From Tritrichomonas musculus (lineage: Eukaryota > Parabasalia > Tritrichomonadida > Tritrichomonadidae): a DNA stretch of 64,000 nucleotides. This document shows positions 28,065 to 38,700 of this stretch, one piece after another. The position numbers and the translations under genes are program-made. The stretch is taken from positions 4,092,001 to 4,156,000 of the forward strand of contig JAPFFF010000009.1 of the NCBI GenBank assembly GCA_039105265.1. Reading direction: 5' to 3'. Under the pieces are notes generated by a model. The model ran no database searches. It was given only the letters and a program-made list of their open reading frames with translations, and had not been told where the DNA came from. The first letter of the stretch is position 1. Each line of letters begins with the position of its first letter.

Positions 28065-31000
28065 TTAAGCGCTATTAACTTTCAAATTATGGAAGAAATT
28101 ATTCAATTTTGTTTTTGTTGAATCCATTGACATCTTAATTAGCTTCTTAAATTCAGCAGCTGCTTCATCATCAGTCATTTTCAAGAAGAGTTTATCTTTC
28201 ATATATTGGATATCTTCAGGCTTACTGAGTTCAGGTATTCCAGTTCCTACCATGAGCATCAGCAATGTAATCAGCAGTTTTCCATTGTGCCTTAAGATAT
28301 TCAAAGCCATCGCCGCATCTTGTTCGAAAAGTTGGAAAATAGGATTATCACCTTTATTATCATTATCAACTTTTTCGAATTTTCCACTTTCAACTTTTAC
28401 GCTGAGCATGTAAGCGCAAGCAGGTGAAAAATGGAAAGGAGCATTTTCTCTCTTGTAACCCATTTTCACTTTGAAATTACCAAGGAAATGACCAAAGTCT
28501 ATGTGGAAATAGTGGCCATCTTTCTGAACCATAATGTTGCCAGGATGACGATCAGCAATACCGAGAACACAAGTTGAGACGGCATAACCAGCTGAACTTA
28601 ATCTGAAATTTTCAATAACTTTTTCGTAAGTCTTTTCATTGTTACTTTGTTGGAAATAATCAGTGAAAAGTTTCTTCTCTAAAACGCCAGCCAAGGTTCC
28701 TCTTCTTGCTTGAAGTTCGGCTTCTGTAATTGAATTGGGAACAGCTTCAATGAATCCTTGATTAAAACCGGTCGGAAGAACACCATAGCATCGCATATGC
28801 ATATCTTGATAATTGGTCCTCCATAAATGTTCCATTACTTTCATAACTTGTAATGTTAATTGATCTTGACGAAGATCGTCACCTACTTTAAAAAGCATTC
28901 CTGGATGATCAGTTTCAAAAGGAGATGCATTCTTAAAGTATAAAAAGAATGGTTTTTTCTTAGAATTCATAACTTTACATTTATCAATTATAAAAGAATC
29001 AACAATAATTCGCGGATCAATTGGTAAATGAAACTCGTTCGGTATCTCGATCATTTTTAATTCGTTTCGAAAAACCGTTTGCATTTGATCGCCATATGGT
29101 AAGTTACTTTTTCTAATTCTTTTGTTTAAATCCACAAGATCTTGTGTGAATTTATATCCTTTTAAGAATTCTTCAGTATAACTGCCAATTCCATATATGA
29201 AATTAACAAGAAGTACAGAAAAACGTTGTCGAATGTGGGATATATGAGCTTCACTCATTAATTGCCAAAATAATTGATGTCCTAAGAATTTGGGTTCATT
29301 TAAACCTCGTCTTAATAAGAAGCGTGCAAGTGGACTATCATCATATAATTCATATTTCAAGGCTTGGACAAGTTGTAATAAATAAAGCATAATATCGTTA
29401 TCAGTGAATTGTTCAAAACGTTCAACAGCATAATTTCGAACATTTTGATCTGCATATTTAGCATCAAGTAACGATAACGCAAGCTCTGGAGAAAGTGGAC
29501 TCCAATTCTTTAAAATGCCTGGAATTTCTTTAACTTCTTCTGGATTTGAATAGTCTATCGTTGTTAAAAACAAAGATAGAAGTTCTGGATATTTCTTACA
29601 AAAAATAATATTTTCTTTTAATAGTTCCTTATCGTCTTTTGTGAGCTTTGTAAGTGGATCGATATTAACTAATGAACTAATTCTCTCAAGCTGGTTCTTG
29701 TGTGTATTTCTTGAGCTTGGTGATGATGGTGATGGCATCCTTTTAGATTGAGACCTCTGTTGTGCGGATTTTGGTGTAGGTGAACTTGATGGAGATGGCA
29801 ACATTAAAGAGTTGGAACGAACAGAAGAACGTTTTTCAGTTAAATGCAAATTTCGATCAAGCGACAAATTTTCGGTTTTCTGATTAATTCCATACAAATC
29901 CTGGGGAAAAGATGTCTCATTCATGAAGAAAACTGGATATTTATATTTAGGAATTTGAAAAGCAATCTTAATTGGATCCATTTCATTAGATTCGCAGGTC
30001 GTCAAAAAGAAATCGGTGTCTTTTTGAGTCCACATCTTCTTCCTGAACTTGCCACTGTTCATCCAACCACTGAAAGTGAAAACTGGAAAATTATAGGTAG
30101 CTAATGGTTTCTTCTTTTTCTTTTTGTTCAACGAAGATATGTAATATAGAGTAAATGCTATCCGAGCTGTTCTCGGAATCGATGAAACTGAGATGTCTAG
30201 AGTGATCGTTTCATTAAATAAAATTGTAGATGTACCAACAACTAGCCTAGTAGATTTGGTCTTGCCTACTTTTTCTGTGCCATTTATTAATGATACTGAT
30301 AAAGCAAAAGTGCGGCAATTATTTCGGTTATCTTTTTCTTTTTTACTTGAAGGAATGTTTTTAACATTAAAAATGCTCCTAATCAAAATTGAAAAGTATT
30401 CCTGGACATCACAATGTGGGCAGCATGACATAGCATCAAATGAAGGCTTGGGTGGTTTTTTAACAATTATTGGTCTTGCTAATTTTTCCTCTGGTATCTC
30501 AGGTAAGCTGTCATTAACTTTTAATTCTTTCTTTCTGATCATATCAATTATATGTTGCTTTTTGTATAGGAGAAGGAAGATAATAGGAATGTTTTGTTTC
30601 AAGATAAATTGTCTAATGCTTATAAAATGCAAAAGTGGAATATCTCCAGCCATAACTTCATCCGTTCCATTAATTACAAAAGCATAATCATCTGGATTTC
30701 GATTGTTGTCATCTTCATCGTCATTATCATTTACAACAGTATTCTGATCGTTGGTTTCTGTTGGATTTTTGATTTCTACATCAATATCATCTTCTGGTGG
30801 TGGAATTGGTACTTCTGTTGGATTCGAAATAAGGCCAAATAATATGATATCTTCTTTGTTTTCTGCATATTGATATTCATCATCTTCGTCATCAATATTC
30901 GCTATAATACTATTAGAACTTTTAATATCTTTTTGAATTTGTACTTGATCAAAGTTAACACGAGATTTATATTTTTTTTTTTTATTTTGAACATTAGAAT

Positions 31001-32102
31001 CATTTATCTCTTCCTGTACTGGAGTTTCCCCCTGATTATTATTCATATTTGCATGATTGATTTTAGATAATCTTCCAAAAAGCATTTTAATGGCTTCGCT
31101 TGCTGTTACATGGCATGGAACAGAAATTGAAAGAGCTGTTGTTTTACCGTTAATTTTAGCTGATTTAAATTCCACTTTCATATTGATTTTGAATTCGTTT
31201 ATATCAAAGTTTGGAAGAGGCGGTTCTGTTTCTGAAATTCTCATTCGTGCAAGAAGTGGATTACTTTCCAATCGAGCTATCCTTTTCGATTCAACTTCTC
31301 GGCGAACAATTGATAATGTTGAATTTAAGATTCTAGTCTCCTCGTTATGAATAGGGCGTAATAAATCGAGTTCTCTTGTAAATTGATCAATTGCTTTATC
31401 TATTGGTTGTTTTGTGCTCCATGTTTGCAAATATAAAAACTGTGGAGAATTTTTATCTAATTGTTGTGCTCTGTAGGCTTCCATAAGTAGCGGTTCATCT
31501 TTAAATTTATTCCTATTTTTTGTTGATGGATAATATCCATCATATGTTCCAAATCGATACTCTTTTATATCTTTTATTCTTTTTTTCTTATAAACACTGC
31601 TCATTTCTTCGTAAACCATTTTTGATATACGTTCTATTGACCTCGAAATATCTATCACGAGTGAAACAACAAGTCCTGTTGAAAGTTGAACTTTTATAGG
31701 AGTAGACGATGAAATATTATTTATCATTTGTTGAGGTTGAAGATTCATTGATTTGATAGTCAGCATTTCAAGAAAATTTGCAATATAAAAAACATAGAGC
31801 GGTATTCGTTGATGAGGTGATGTAATAAGTCGATTTGGGATTAAAACATCAGTTAATTTGGTTTTATCAAATGGTTGAGGTAATTTTATTAAAGGAGAGA
31901 TAATATTATTAGGATTATCAATATAAAGAACGTCGTAAAAATTATCGCTTGTTGAATTTCTACAAATCACAATATTGGTAAATTTAAATTTATTTACATA
32001 GTTGATAACAACTGAACCGTAAATATATGTTGATGTTTTTAAAGGGAAGGAAAATGTTCGTTTATTTGGTAAAATGATATCAATTATGTTGTTTTTGTTC
32101 AT
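28065..32102 (-). CDS. Phosphatidylinositol 3-kinase, class I-like
   Basis: A 1345-residue lipid kinase. The kinase domain occupies about 1040-1345: LFKVGDDLRQDQ with the ATP-site Lys, GIADRHPGNIMV (DRHxxN, about 1183-1188), HIDFGHFLG (DFG, about 1202-1204). The activation loop NFKVKMGYKRENAPF is basic, as in class I enzymes that act on PI(4,5)P2. Before it is a helical PIK accessory domain (about 840-1010; NIIFCKKYPELLSLFL, RNYAVERFEQFTDNDIMLYL) and a C2 domain (about 590-740). A ubiquitin-like, Ras-binding-type segment is possible around 310-350. Acidic and Ser/Pro-rich low-complexity inserts lie at about 380-460 and 780-820. It would phosphorylate the D3 position of phosphoinositides at membranes, driving endocytosis or adhesion signalling. 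Single exon, start ATG at 32102. No lesions. Confidence 0.95.
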   Translation of the reverse strand: MNKNNIIDIILPNKRTFSFPLKTSTYIYGSVVINYVNKFKFTNIVICRNSTSDNFYDVLYIDNPNNIISPLIKLPQPFDKTKLTDVLIPNRLITSPHQRIPLYVFYIANFLEMLTIKSMNLQPQQMINNISSSTPIKVQLSTGLVVSLVIDISRSIERISKMVYEEMSSVYKKKRIKDIKEYRFGTYDGYYPSTKNRNKFKDEPLLMEAYRAQQLDKNSPQFLYLQTWSTKQPIDKAIDQFTRELDLLRPIHNEETRILNSTLSIVRREVESKRIARLESNPLLARMRISETEPPLPNFDINEFKINMKVEFKSAKINGKTTALSISVPCHVTASEAIKMLFGRLSKINHANMNNNQGETPVQEEINDSNVQNKKKKYKSRVNFDQVQIQKDIKSSNSIIANIDDEDDEYQYAENKEDIILFGLISNPTEVPIPPPEDDIDVEIKNPTETNDQNTVVNDNDDEDDNNRNPDDYAFVINGTDEVMAGDIPLLHFISIRQFILKQNIPIIFLLLYKKQHIIDMIRKKELKVNDSLPEIPEEKLARPIIVKKPPKPSFDAMSCCPHCDVQEYFSILIRSIFNVKNIPSSKKEKDNRNNCRTFALSVSLINGTEKVGKTKSTRLVVGTSTILFNETITLDISVSSIPRTARIAFTLYYISSLNKKKKKKPLATYNFPVFTFSGWMNSGKFRKKMWTQKDTDFFLTTCESNEMDPIKIAFQIPKYKYPVFFMNETSFPQDLYGINQKTENLSLDRNLHLTEKRSSVRSNSLMLPSPSSSPTPKSAQQRSQSKRMPSPSSPSSRNTHKNQLERISSLVNIDPLTKLTKDDKELLKENIIFCKKYPELLSLFLTTIDYSNPEEVKEIPGILKNWSPLSPELALSLLDAKYADQNVRNYAVERFEQFTDNDIMLYLLQLVQALKYELYDDSPLARFLLRRGLNEPKFLGHQLFWQLMSEAHISHIRQRFSVLLVNFIYGIGSYTEEFLKGYKFTQDLVDLNKRIRKSNLPYGDQMQTVFRNELKMIEIPNEFHLPIDPRIIVDSFIIDKCKVMNSKKKPFFLYFKNASPFETDHPGMLFKVGDDLRQDQLTLQVMKVMEHLWRTNYQDMHMRCYGVLPTGFNQGFIEAVPNSITEAELQARRGTLAGVLEKKLFTDYFQQSNNEKTYEKVIENFRLSSAGYAVSTCVLGIADRHPGNIMVQKDGHYFHIDFGHFLGNFKVKMGYKRENAPFHFSPACAYMLSVKVESGKFEKVDNDNKGDNPIFQLFEQDAAMALNILRHNGKLLITLLMLMVGTGIPELSKPEDIQYMKDKLFLKMTDDEAAAEFKKLIKMSMDSTKTKLNNFFHNLKVNSA

Positions 32103-32593
32103 GATAATTAGAAGAAGATAAATATTTCAAAGGATTATTTTGAACAAATCATTAACTTTTTCTTAATATTTTCACTAAAGGTAAATTATATTGGTGAATT
32201 TGAATCAAAAAGTTCGTTTTTATTTTTTTATAATCAGAAAAAGTTGTTAATAAAAGAAATCTCTTTTGATATGTACAAGTTTCGTCATTATTTTTTAAAA
32301 CTCATTCAAGAGTGTTATTTGAAATAATAAAAGGCAATAATTCACACCACTATAGTTTTGGATGTTTTGACGACACTGCAAAAAAGAAAGCCAATTCATA
32401 ATTAAAGTTCCTATTTAAAATTAAGCGCTTAATTATAAAATTAAATAAAACATTAATTTTTTGATCGTTAAATAATAAAATATTTGGACAAAAGTGATTT
32501 TATTTCAGTATTATACGATTTTTTTCTCATAATATATTTTGTGAATGTATTATTCAAAAAGTTTCAAACCAAATAATTGAACTGTTTTTCAAA
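32103..32593. other. Divergent intergenic region (PI3K / RABL6-like)
   Basis: A 491-base gap between two divergently transcribed genes, so it must contain both promoters. AAAAAGTT occurs at about 32206, 32238 and 32556; the last is about 31-38 bases before the RABL6-like start. No ORF. Confidence 0.45.
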
Positions 32594-35338
32594 ATGGGAA
32601 GTGAAGATTCAATCCCAATTTCTGAAACAGGTAGTCATTCAAATCTCCCTGCTTTTACAAAAAGAACACCGCAAAATTCATCTACAAGGCATGATTATGA
32701 GTTATTAATTGTAATTCGAGGCCAAAGGAATACTGGAAAAACATCTTTAGTTCAACGAATGCAAGGATTGCCTTTTTCGAATGATTACACGCCTACAAAA
32801 ACATTATCTGCCGCTGAATTCATTTGGTCATCGCCAAAGTCAGAAAAAGTACGTATTACATTATGGGATGTTGTTGAGCGTGCTCTTCTCCCATCAGATT
32901 TGGATGAAAAAATCGAGTATCCTGATGCAACAACTGTTGATACTTACAAAAGAGCAGACGGACTTGTTATTATGATTGATACACGATATCCAGATACAAT
33001 TAAACTTGCAACACAAGTTTTGAGAGATGCGCCAGACCATATACCAATAGTTGTATTTTCCAATTTTCAGGATGCGAACGATGCAGTTCCAACAATACCT
33101 AAACCAATCAAACAATATATCGAGAGATTTTCTTTTATTGCAGGAAGCATGAAATCAAATTTGGGACTTGATGGTCTTAACAGATGGTTATCACTGCCTC
33201 TTGCTAAATCAAAGTCTACTCTTTATCTAAACAAATATAAATCTCTCATGGAATCTCTGAATCAGAAAATACTTGATTTCACGACAACAGCTGAATATTA
33301 TGTTGATTTAGAGACAGCTCTAAGTCGAATGCCTAAGCCAACATTAATAGGTAATCCAAAGAATTCTCAAAATTCGCAACAGCAGCAACAACAACAACAT
33401 AATCAAACTCAAAGACGTCTTTCTGAAATGAATATAGCCAAAGATGATAATGATTTTTGGTCAGACGATGACGAAGATGAAATTAATAAACAAATTCAAA
33501 GAAAAATAGATAGCAATAAGCCACAAGAAAATCCAAAAGGTGAAGAACTTTTTGTATCAAATCCAATGGTCAAACGTAGAGTAATCAAAAAACCACAAAA
33601 TGCAAGCCCTCCTGGCCAAAACAAGAGCGATGAAATTAAAGATAATGAAAATGAGCAAAGTCAAAATAAAACAAGCAATATCAAGTATCCAACACCTAAT
33701 GTTCAGCCGCAAATCAAAATTGATGGTGGTGATGTGGATGATGACTTTTTCAATGATGATGACGAAAATGAAGCTAAGATTCCTCAAAATGTTAATCTTA
33801 GAGTTCTTGAGGAAGAAGATGATGAACCTCTACGACCCAATCCACTTGTTGCTTCATCCAAATCAAAGGTTCCTGCCAAGCCACAAGTTCAGGTCAAAAA
33901 GCAAAATGAAGAAACAAAAACTGAAAATGAAATTAAAGAACCTGAAAAGCCAATTATCCCAACAATTAAAGTTGAAGATGAAGATAATGGATTCTTTGAT
34001 AATGATGATGCAGAAAACGAGGAAGATGTGCAAAGTGCTGAATTAGATAAAGAAGGCAGTGATGAAGAGCAATTAAAGCCAAATCCACTTGTATCAGCAA
34101 AACCAGTTCCAAACACGAAACCAGTAATTCAAAATAAAGTTGCAGCAAATGTTACAGCGTCAAGTGAAGCTGAAAAAGAAAATAAAGAATCACAAAAGCA
34201 AGAAGAGCCAGCTATTCCAACAATCAAAGTTGAAAATGAAGATAATGGATTCTTTGATGATGACAATGAAGACAATGAGCAGGACATGAAGGCAGATGAA
34301 TTAAACAAAGAAGATAGTGATGATGAACCATTAAAGCCTAATCCGCTCGTATCATCAAAACCAGTTCCAAATACAAAACCAGCTCCAACGGTTACTGCAA
34401 ATGAAACACAAAATGAAGCCAAAAACGAAGATAAAGAGCCTGAGAAACAAGTAGAGCCAGCCATTCCAACAATCGAAGTTGAAAATGAAGATAATGGCTT
34501 TTTTGATGATGATGAAAATGAACAAGAAGTGAACGATATTGATAATAACAATGATGACAACGATGAAGAGCAATTAAAGCCAAATCCGCTTGTATCATCA
34601 AAGCCAGTTCCAAACGCAAATCAAGCTATTGTTGCCACAAACGAAGAAGAGCAGAAAAAAGAAGAAGAAGCTTCTATTCCTCAACAACAAAATCTAGCAG
34701 AAGAGCCCAATGCCCAAGTCTCTCTTCCGACGATTGATGCAGGCAAAGTTGATGATGACTTTTTCAATGATGATGAAAATGAGAATGAAAAGCCACAAGA
34801 TGCTATTGAAAATGTAGTCAGCAACGAATCAGTCAATAATGAAGAAAAAGTTGATGATGGTTTCTTTGATGATGAAGATGAAGCAAACAATGACAATGAT
34901 GGGCAGCAACAAGCCATCAGCAACAACGATGATGAAGATGAAGACGAAGTAATCAAGCCAAATCCACTCGTTGCAACCAATATTAAATCGAAATTGCAAA
35001 ATTCTCTTGCACAGCAACAAGAAAAAGAACTCCAAGAGCAACAGCAGCAGCAAGAACAAAGGCAAGAATTAGAACAGCAACATTCTCCTTCTATTATTCC
35101 TGATATCCAACAAAACGAAGAAGTTGATGACTTTTTCAATGATGATGACCAAGAAAAGAATCAAAATGATGAAGCTGCCAACTCAAATACGGATGATTAT
35201 GCTGAAATTAATGAAGATAGTAAGCCAAAGGTTGCTAAAAGGAAGCTAGTTAAAAAGAAAAGAACTAAACGCCAAAAGCAGGATGATGATGCAGATGCAG
35301 CTCCTCCGCAAGTTAGTGGTGACTATGAATCAATTTGA
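32594..35338 (+). CDS. RABL6-like GTPase with repeated acidic FF/NPLV tail
   Basis: A 914-residue protein. Residues about 33-225 are a Rab-like GTPase of RABL6 (PARF) type: LLIVIRGQRNTGKTSLVQRM (P-loop GQRNTGKT), an effector-like PTKTLSAAEF, WDVVERA replacing the usual DxxG, and VVFSNFQDA at the position of NKxD, so guanine specificity may be altered. The P-loop with its RGxRNTGKT context is characteristic of RABL6. From about 280 to 850 an acidic tail alternates two motifs: (D)(D/N)xFF(D/N)DD, about eight copies (near 283, 380, 463, 548, 631, 719, 752, 842; the first is FW), and (K/R)PNPLV, about five copies plus one NPMV. A basic segment (KRKLVKKKRTKRQK) and GDYESI end the protein. RABL6 proteins act in cell-cycle control in animals; the role here is unknown. 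Confidence 0.85.
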   Translation: MGSEDSIPISETGSHSNLPAFTKRTPQNSSTRHDYELLIVIRGQRNTGKTSLVQRMQGLPFSNDYTPTKTLSAAEFIWSSPKSEKVRITLWDVVERALLPSDLDEKIEYPDATTVDTYKRADGLVIMIDTRYPDTIKLATQVLRDAPDHIPIVVFSNFQDANDAVPTIPKPIKQYIERFSFIAGSMKSNLGLDGLNRWLSLPLAKSKSTLYLNKYKSLMESLNQKILDFTTTAEYYVDLETALSRMPKPTLIGNPKNSQNSQQQQQQQHNQTQRRLSEMNIAKDDNDFWSDDDEDEINKQIQRKIDSNKPQENPKGEELFVSNPMVKRRVIKKPQNASPPGQNKSDEIKDNENEQSQNKTSNIKYPTPNVQPQIKIDGGDVDDDFFNDDDENEAKIPQNVNLRVLEEEDDEPLRPNPLVASSKSKVPAKPQVQVKKQNEETKTENEIKEPEKPIIPTIKVEDEDNGFFDNDDAENEEDVQSAELDKEGSDEEQLKPNPLVSAKPVPNTKPVIQNKVAANVTASSEAEKENKESQKQEEPAIPTIKVENEDNGFFDDDNEDNEQDMKADELNKEDSDDEPLKPNPLVSSKPVPNTKPAPTVTANETQNEAKNEDKEPEKQVEPAIPTIEVENEDNGFFDDDENEQEVNDIDNNNDDNDEEQLKPNPLVSSKPVPNANQAIVATNEEEQKKEEEASIPQQQNLAEEPNAQVSLPTIDAGKVDDDFFNDDENENEKPQDAIENVVSNESVNNEEKVDDGFFDDEDEANNDNDGQQQAISNNDDEDEDEVIKPNPLVATNIKSKLQNSLAQQQEKELQEQQQQQEQRQELEQQHSPSIIPDIQQNEEVDDFFNDDDQEKNQNDEAANSNTDDYAEINEDSKPKVAKRKLVKKKRTKRQKQDDDADAAPPQVSGDYESI

Positions 35339-35705
35339 AAATTTTATTAATTTTGTTGATTTGTTATTTTCGTGTTTTTTTTACTGATAGAAAAAAAAAT
35401 AAATAAGTTTATGTAGTTTTTGCATTACTATTATTATTATTTGAACTATTTAAATGGTACTATAGTGAACTATTACTATTATATTATTTAATTGTTACTT
35501 GCATTTTTTAAGTAACATCAAAATTTTGTCAAGATATGAGTTTTTCTTCAAAATTCTTTTCAGTTTCGCATTTTTTATATTCTCTCCAATGATGCAAAAA
35601 TCATCGCTACTTGAATTTAAAGTAATTTGATTTTCTTCATTCCAAAAAGTATTTTTGAAAATTCAATCAAATAAATAAACGAGTTTTTGAAAATTTTCAT
35701 AAAAA
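35339..35705. other. Intergenic spacer upstream of LRR/IQ gene
   Basis: 367 bases, AT-rich, no ORF; should hold the promoter of the gene starting at 35706. Confidence 0.4.
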
Positions 35706-38700
35706 ATGGGAGATCCTCTGACAGTAGATTTAATTTATGACGGAGCAGATGTTGCAAAAGAAGATGTTCCATTAAATAAAATTCAATTTTTCGCAATTTC
35801 TCTCATGCATTTAACAGATATTTCAATAATTACCAAACTGGAATCGTTAACAGTTATTCAACTTCGTTTATGCAATCTTGTAGTTTTTCCAGAAGAATTT
35901 TTTTCGATGCCAAATTTAGAATCAATTGATTTATCAGGAAATTCAATTGCATCTTTACAGATACCAATTAAAAAAGAAGATAATGAAGGTGATATTCAAG
36001 ATATTTGGCAGAAATTGCCAAAATTAACTACATTAAATTTAAGTGAAAATAGTTTGAATGATATAAACGAAATTATGAAATTAAAGACTATACCAAAATT
36101 AAAGCATTTAGTATTAACAGGAAATATATGTTTAACAGCTAATAACGCATTTAATCGAATATGTGAAGCTTTTCCCAATCTTTTGGCTTTAAACGATTTG
36201 ATTATTACAAGCCAGCATCGCGCCATTGTAATGAATTTTATTACATATATTCAAGATTCGGCTATTCCTTTGGTTGAAACAGACAATTATCTTTTTCTTT
36301 ATGTCAAATATTTAAGATGTAGTGTTAACGAAAGATTTGCTCGTCGTCATCGGGTTCAGTTTTTTTGTATCAACAGAGTTCTTCGTCATTGTTCATTTGT
36401 TACTAAAATTCAGTCAGTATTTCGTGGTTTTATTGCTCGACAAAGATGGGAAAATATGAAGAAAAGCACGCTTTTTCTACAAACCCGCATTAAGTTTTTT
36501 TGTCATCTACGATCTTGTGCCGCAATGAAAATTCAAGGATTATTTCGATGTCATAAATTAAAGCATGTTGTACTTGAGCATCGAAATGCCAGAAAAATTC
36601 AAGGAGCTTGGCGCCGTTATTTAAGTCGAGATAATGCTATCATTGATCTATTTGAGAATAAAGAAATAACAGATCAACTAACATATCAATTCTATATAAC
36701 AAATGAGTCATTATTTAAATTATACAAATTTCTCGAAGATAAAGGAATCACTTACCGCCAGAGTATTATTAATAATTCAATGCTAGTCGATGACAGTGAT
36801 GATTTCAAAGTTATTCGTTTTGGCCCTTTAAAAAAGCGGAATTTGCCAGGTTCTCCAGCCATTTATTACAATGTTGATGAAAATATATTAATAAGAAGAA
36901 ATCGTCATCATGAACCAACCTCTAATTCGATCTGGTGTAATCATGATCATAATAAACTAACACCAGTAGAGCAAGTTTCGAAGAATGGTGTGAACTATAA
37001 TCCAATATGTCCCTTTCGGCAAATCAAATATATTCCCTATACCCGTGACATCCGAGTTAAAAAGTTGAAAAATTATCAAAAATTAAAATTAGTCACTTTT
37101 ACTGATGTTCCTTTGTTTAGAAAGATTATTAAAGCTGTTGCACATTCTTTTCCAGAAGGTGTAGTTTTGTTTCCATTAATGTTTCTTAATGAATCTGTTT
37201 GTCAATTCACTCTTCATTGCTCTGCTCGAATGTTCAATGTCCGAAACAGAGATTTTCATAAAATGAAGAAATATGTGATTGAGAAAAGAGCTGCAAAAAG
37301 CATCAAATCATTTATACGAACAAATCGAATTGTTCGATATTTGCATCATCTTACAAAAATGCTTCGTTATTCAGAAACAATACCAGAAGCAATGACCTTC
37401 TTTGTACCACAGAATTTTTTAAATGTTGTCAAGCTTGACTTTAAGAACCAGAAAGATTTGTTGCAATATGAAAATGAGCATAGTAAAGATATAACGTTTA
37501 AAACCGAAAAACCGTTAAATACTCATCTGATACATTCTGACTTTAGTAATGCGAAGAAGTCTTCTTTCATCAACACCAGCAAAGAGAAAGAAAAAGAAAA
37601 CGGATTTCGAAATCGAATGAAAAATTTGATAAACAACGATATGAATTCATTCAATTTTTCAATGGATGAAAATTCAAAGGAAGACGATGTAAATAGCGTT
37701 GATTTTGACAACGTTGATTTAGATCCTAAATTAAGGCACGGTTTTCCAATTAAGTTCCCCGCTGAGTTTGGCTTCACTGAAGACCGAATTGTCTCTTTGT
37801 CTCATGAGAATCCGAATCCTTTTTTGGCCTGTTTCATACCTAGCGAGCCGATCATTTTCCAAGGAAAAAGTTTGTCCATGCTTCCCACTTTTGAGACGAC
37901 AATTCGTCCTGCTCTTCCATCGATGTTTTCTGTGCCAATCACAAAGAAAACAATCAATCTTGGACGAATAATGAGAATCACTTTTTCATCGCCGGAAGAA
38001 GCGTTTCGGCGGTTATTTATTTTTGCCTATTTAACGGCCGACATGTCGCGTTTCATGATTGATGTTCAAGTGGTTGAGTATTGTGCTGCTTTGCTGATAC
38101 AGAATCATTGGCGCGGTTTTCTCTATCGTCGCGACTATCGTCATTTGGCCTCTCAAAAAGAGAGAATTGTAAACCCGGCAATCCTCCTCAAACAGGAAGT
38201 CCCAAACCTCGTCAAAAAGAAGAAGGACGAACCTCCGCCGACATTCAAAAAGATGGTGAGAGAGGAACTTCCTCCTGAAATAGCAATAGCGAATCTAAGA
38301 GGCGACTATCGTTCCTGGGAGTCGTTGCATCGACACAAGAAAATCAGCGAATTGTATGAATTCAATGACAAGCCATATAAGTCCTCAATTGTCGACGATA
38401 GGAAAATTGATAAGAACGATGAAGATGAGAAAATTATTACGGATTCAATGAAGAACGTCGGTTTGGTAAACGACCTTGAAAACGCTTACGTAAACCTTTC
38501 AAAACCGGACGATGAAAACTACGAAAATTACAGAAAAAGCATGAAAAGTGAAATGAAAAAGCAAAGGCGAAATTTAATTGAAATGGCCAAAACAACTAAC
38601 GGTCACCTTAATGAAGAAAGTCGTCCAAGTTTCCAACCGAAAAAACCGCCGCCCTTTGAAATTGAAGTTGAATCGCAAACAATTTTCGGACAGTCTTTTC

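Noticed and set aside
33557-35139. Several minus- and plus-strand frames over the RABL6-like tail (Ser/Leu- or Ile/Cys-rich)
   Set aside because: They are shadows of GAA/GAT-rich codons of the acidic repeats; composition is biased and no motifs are present.
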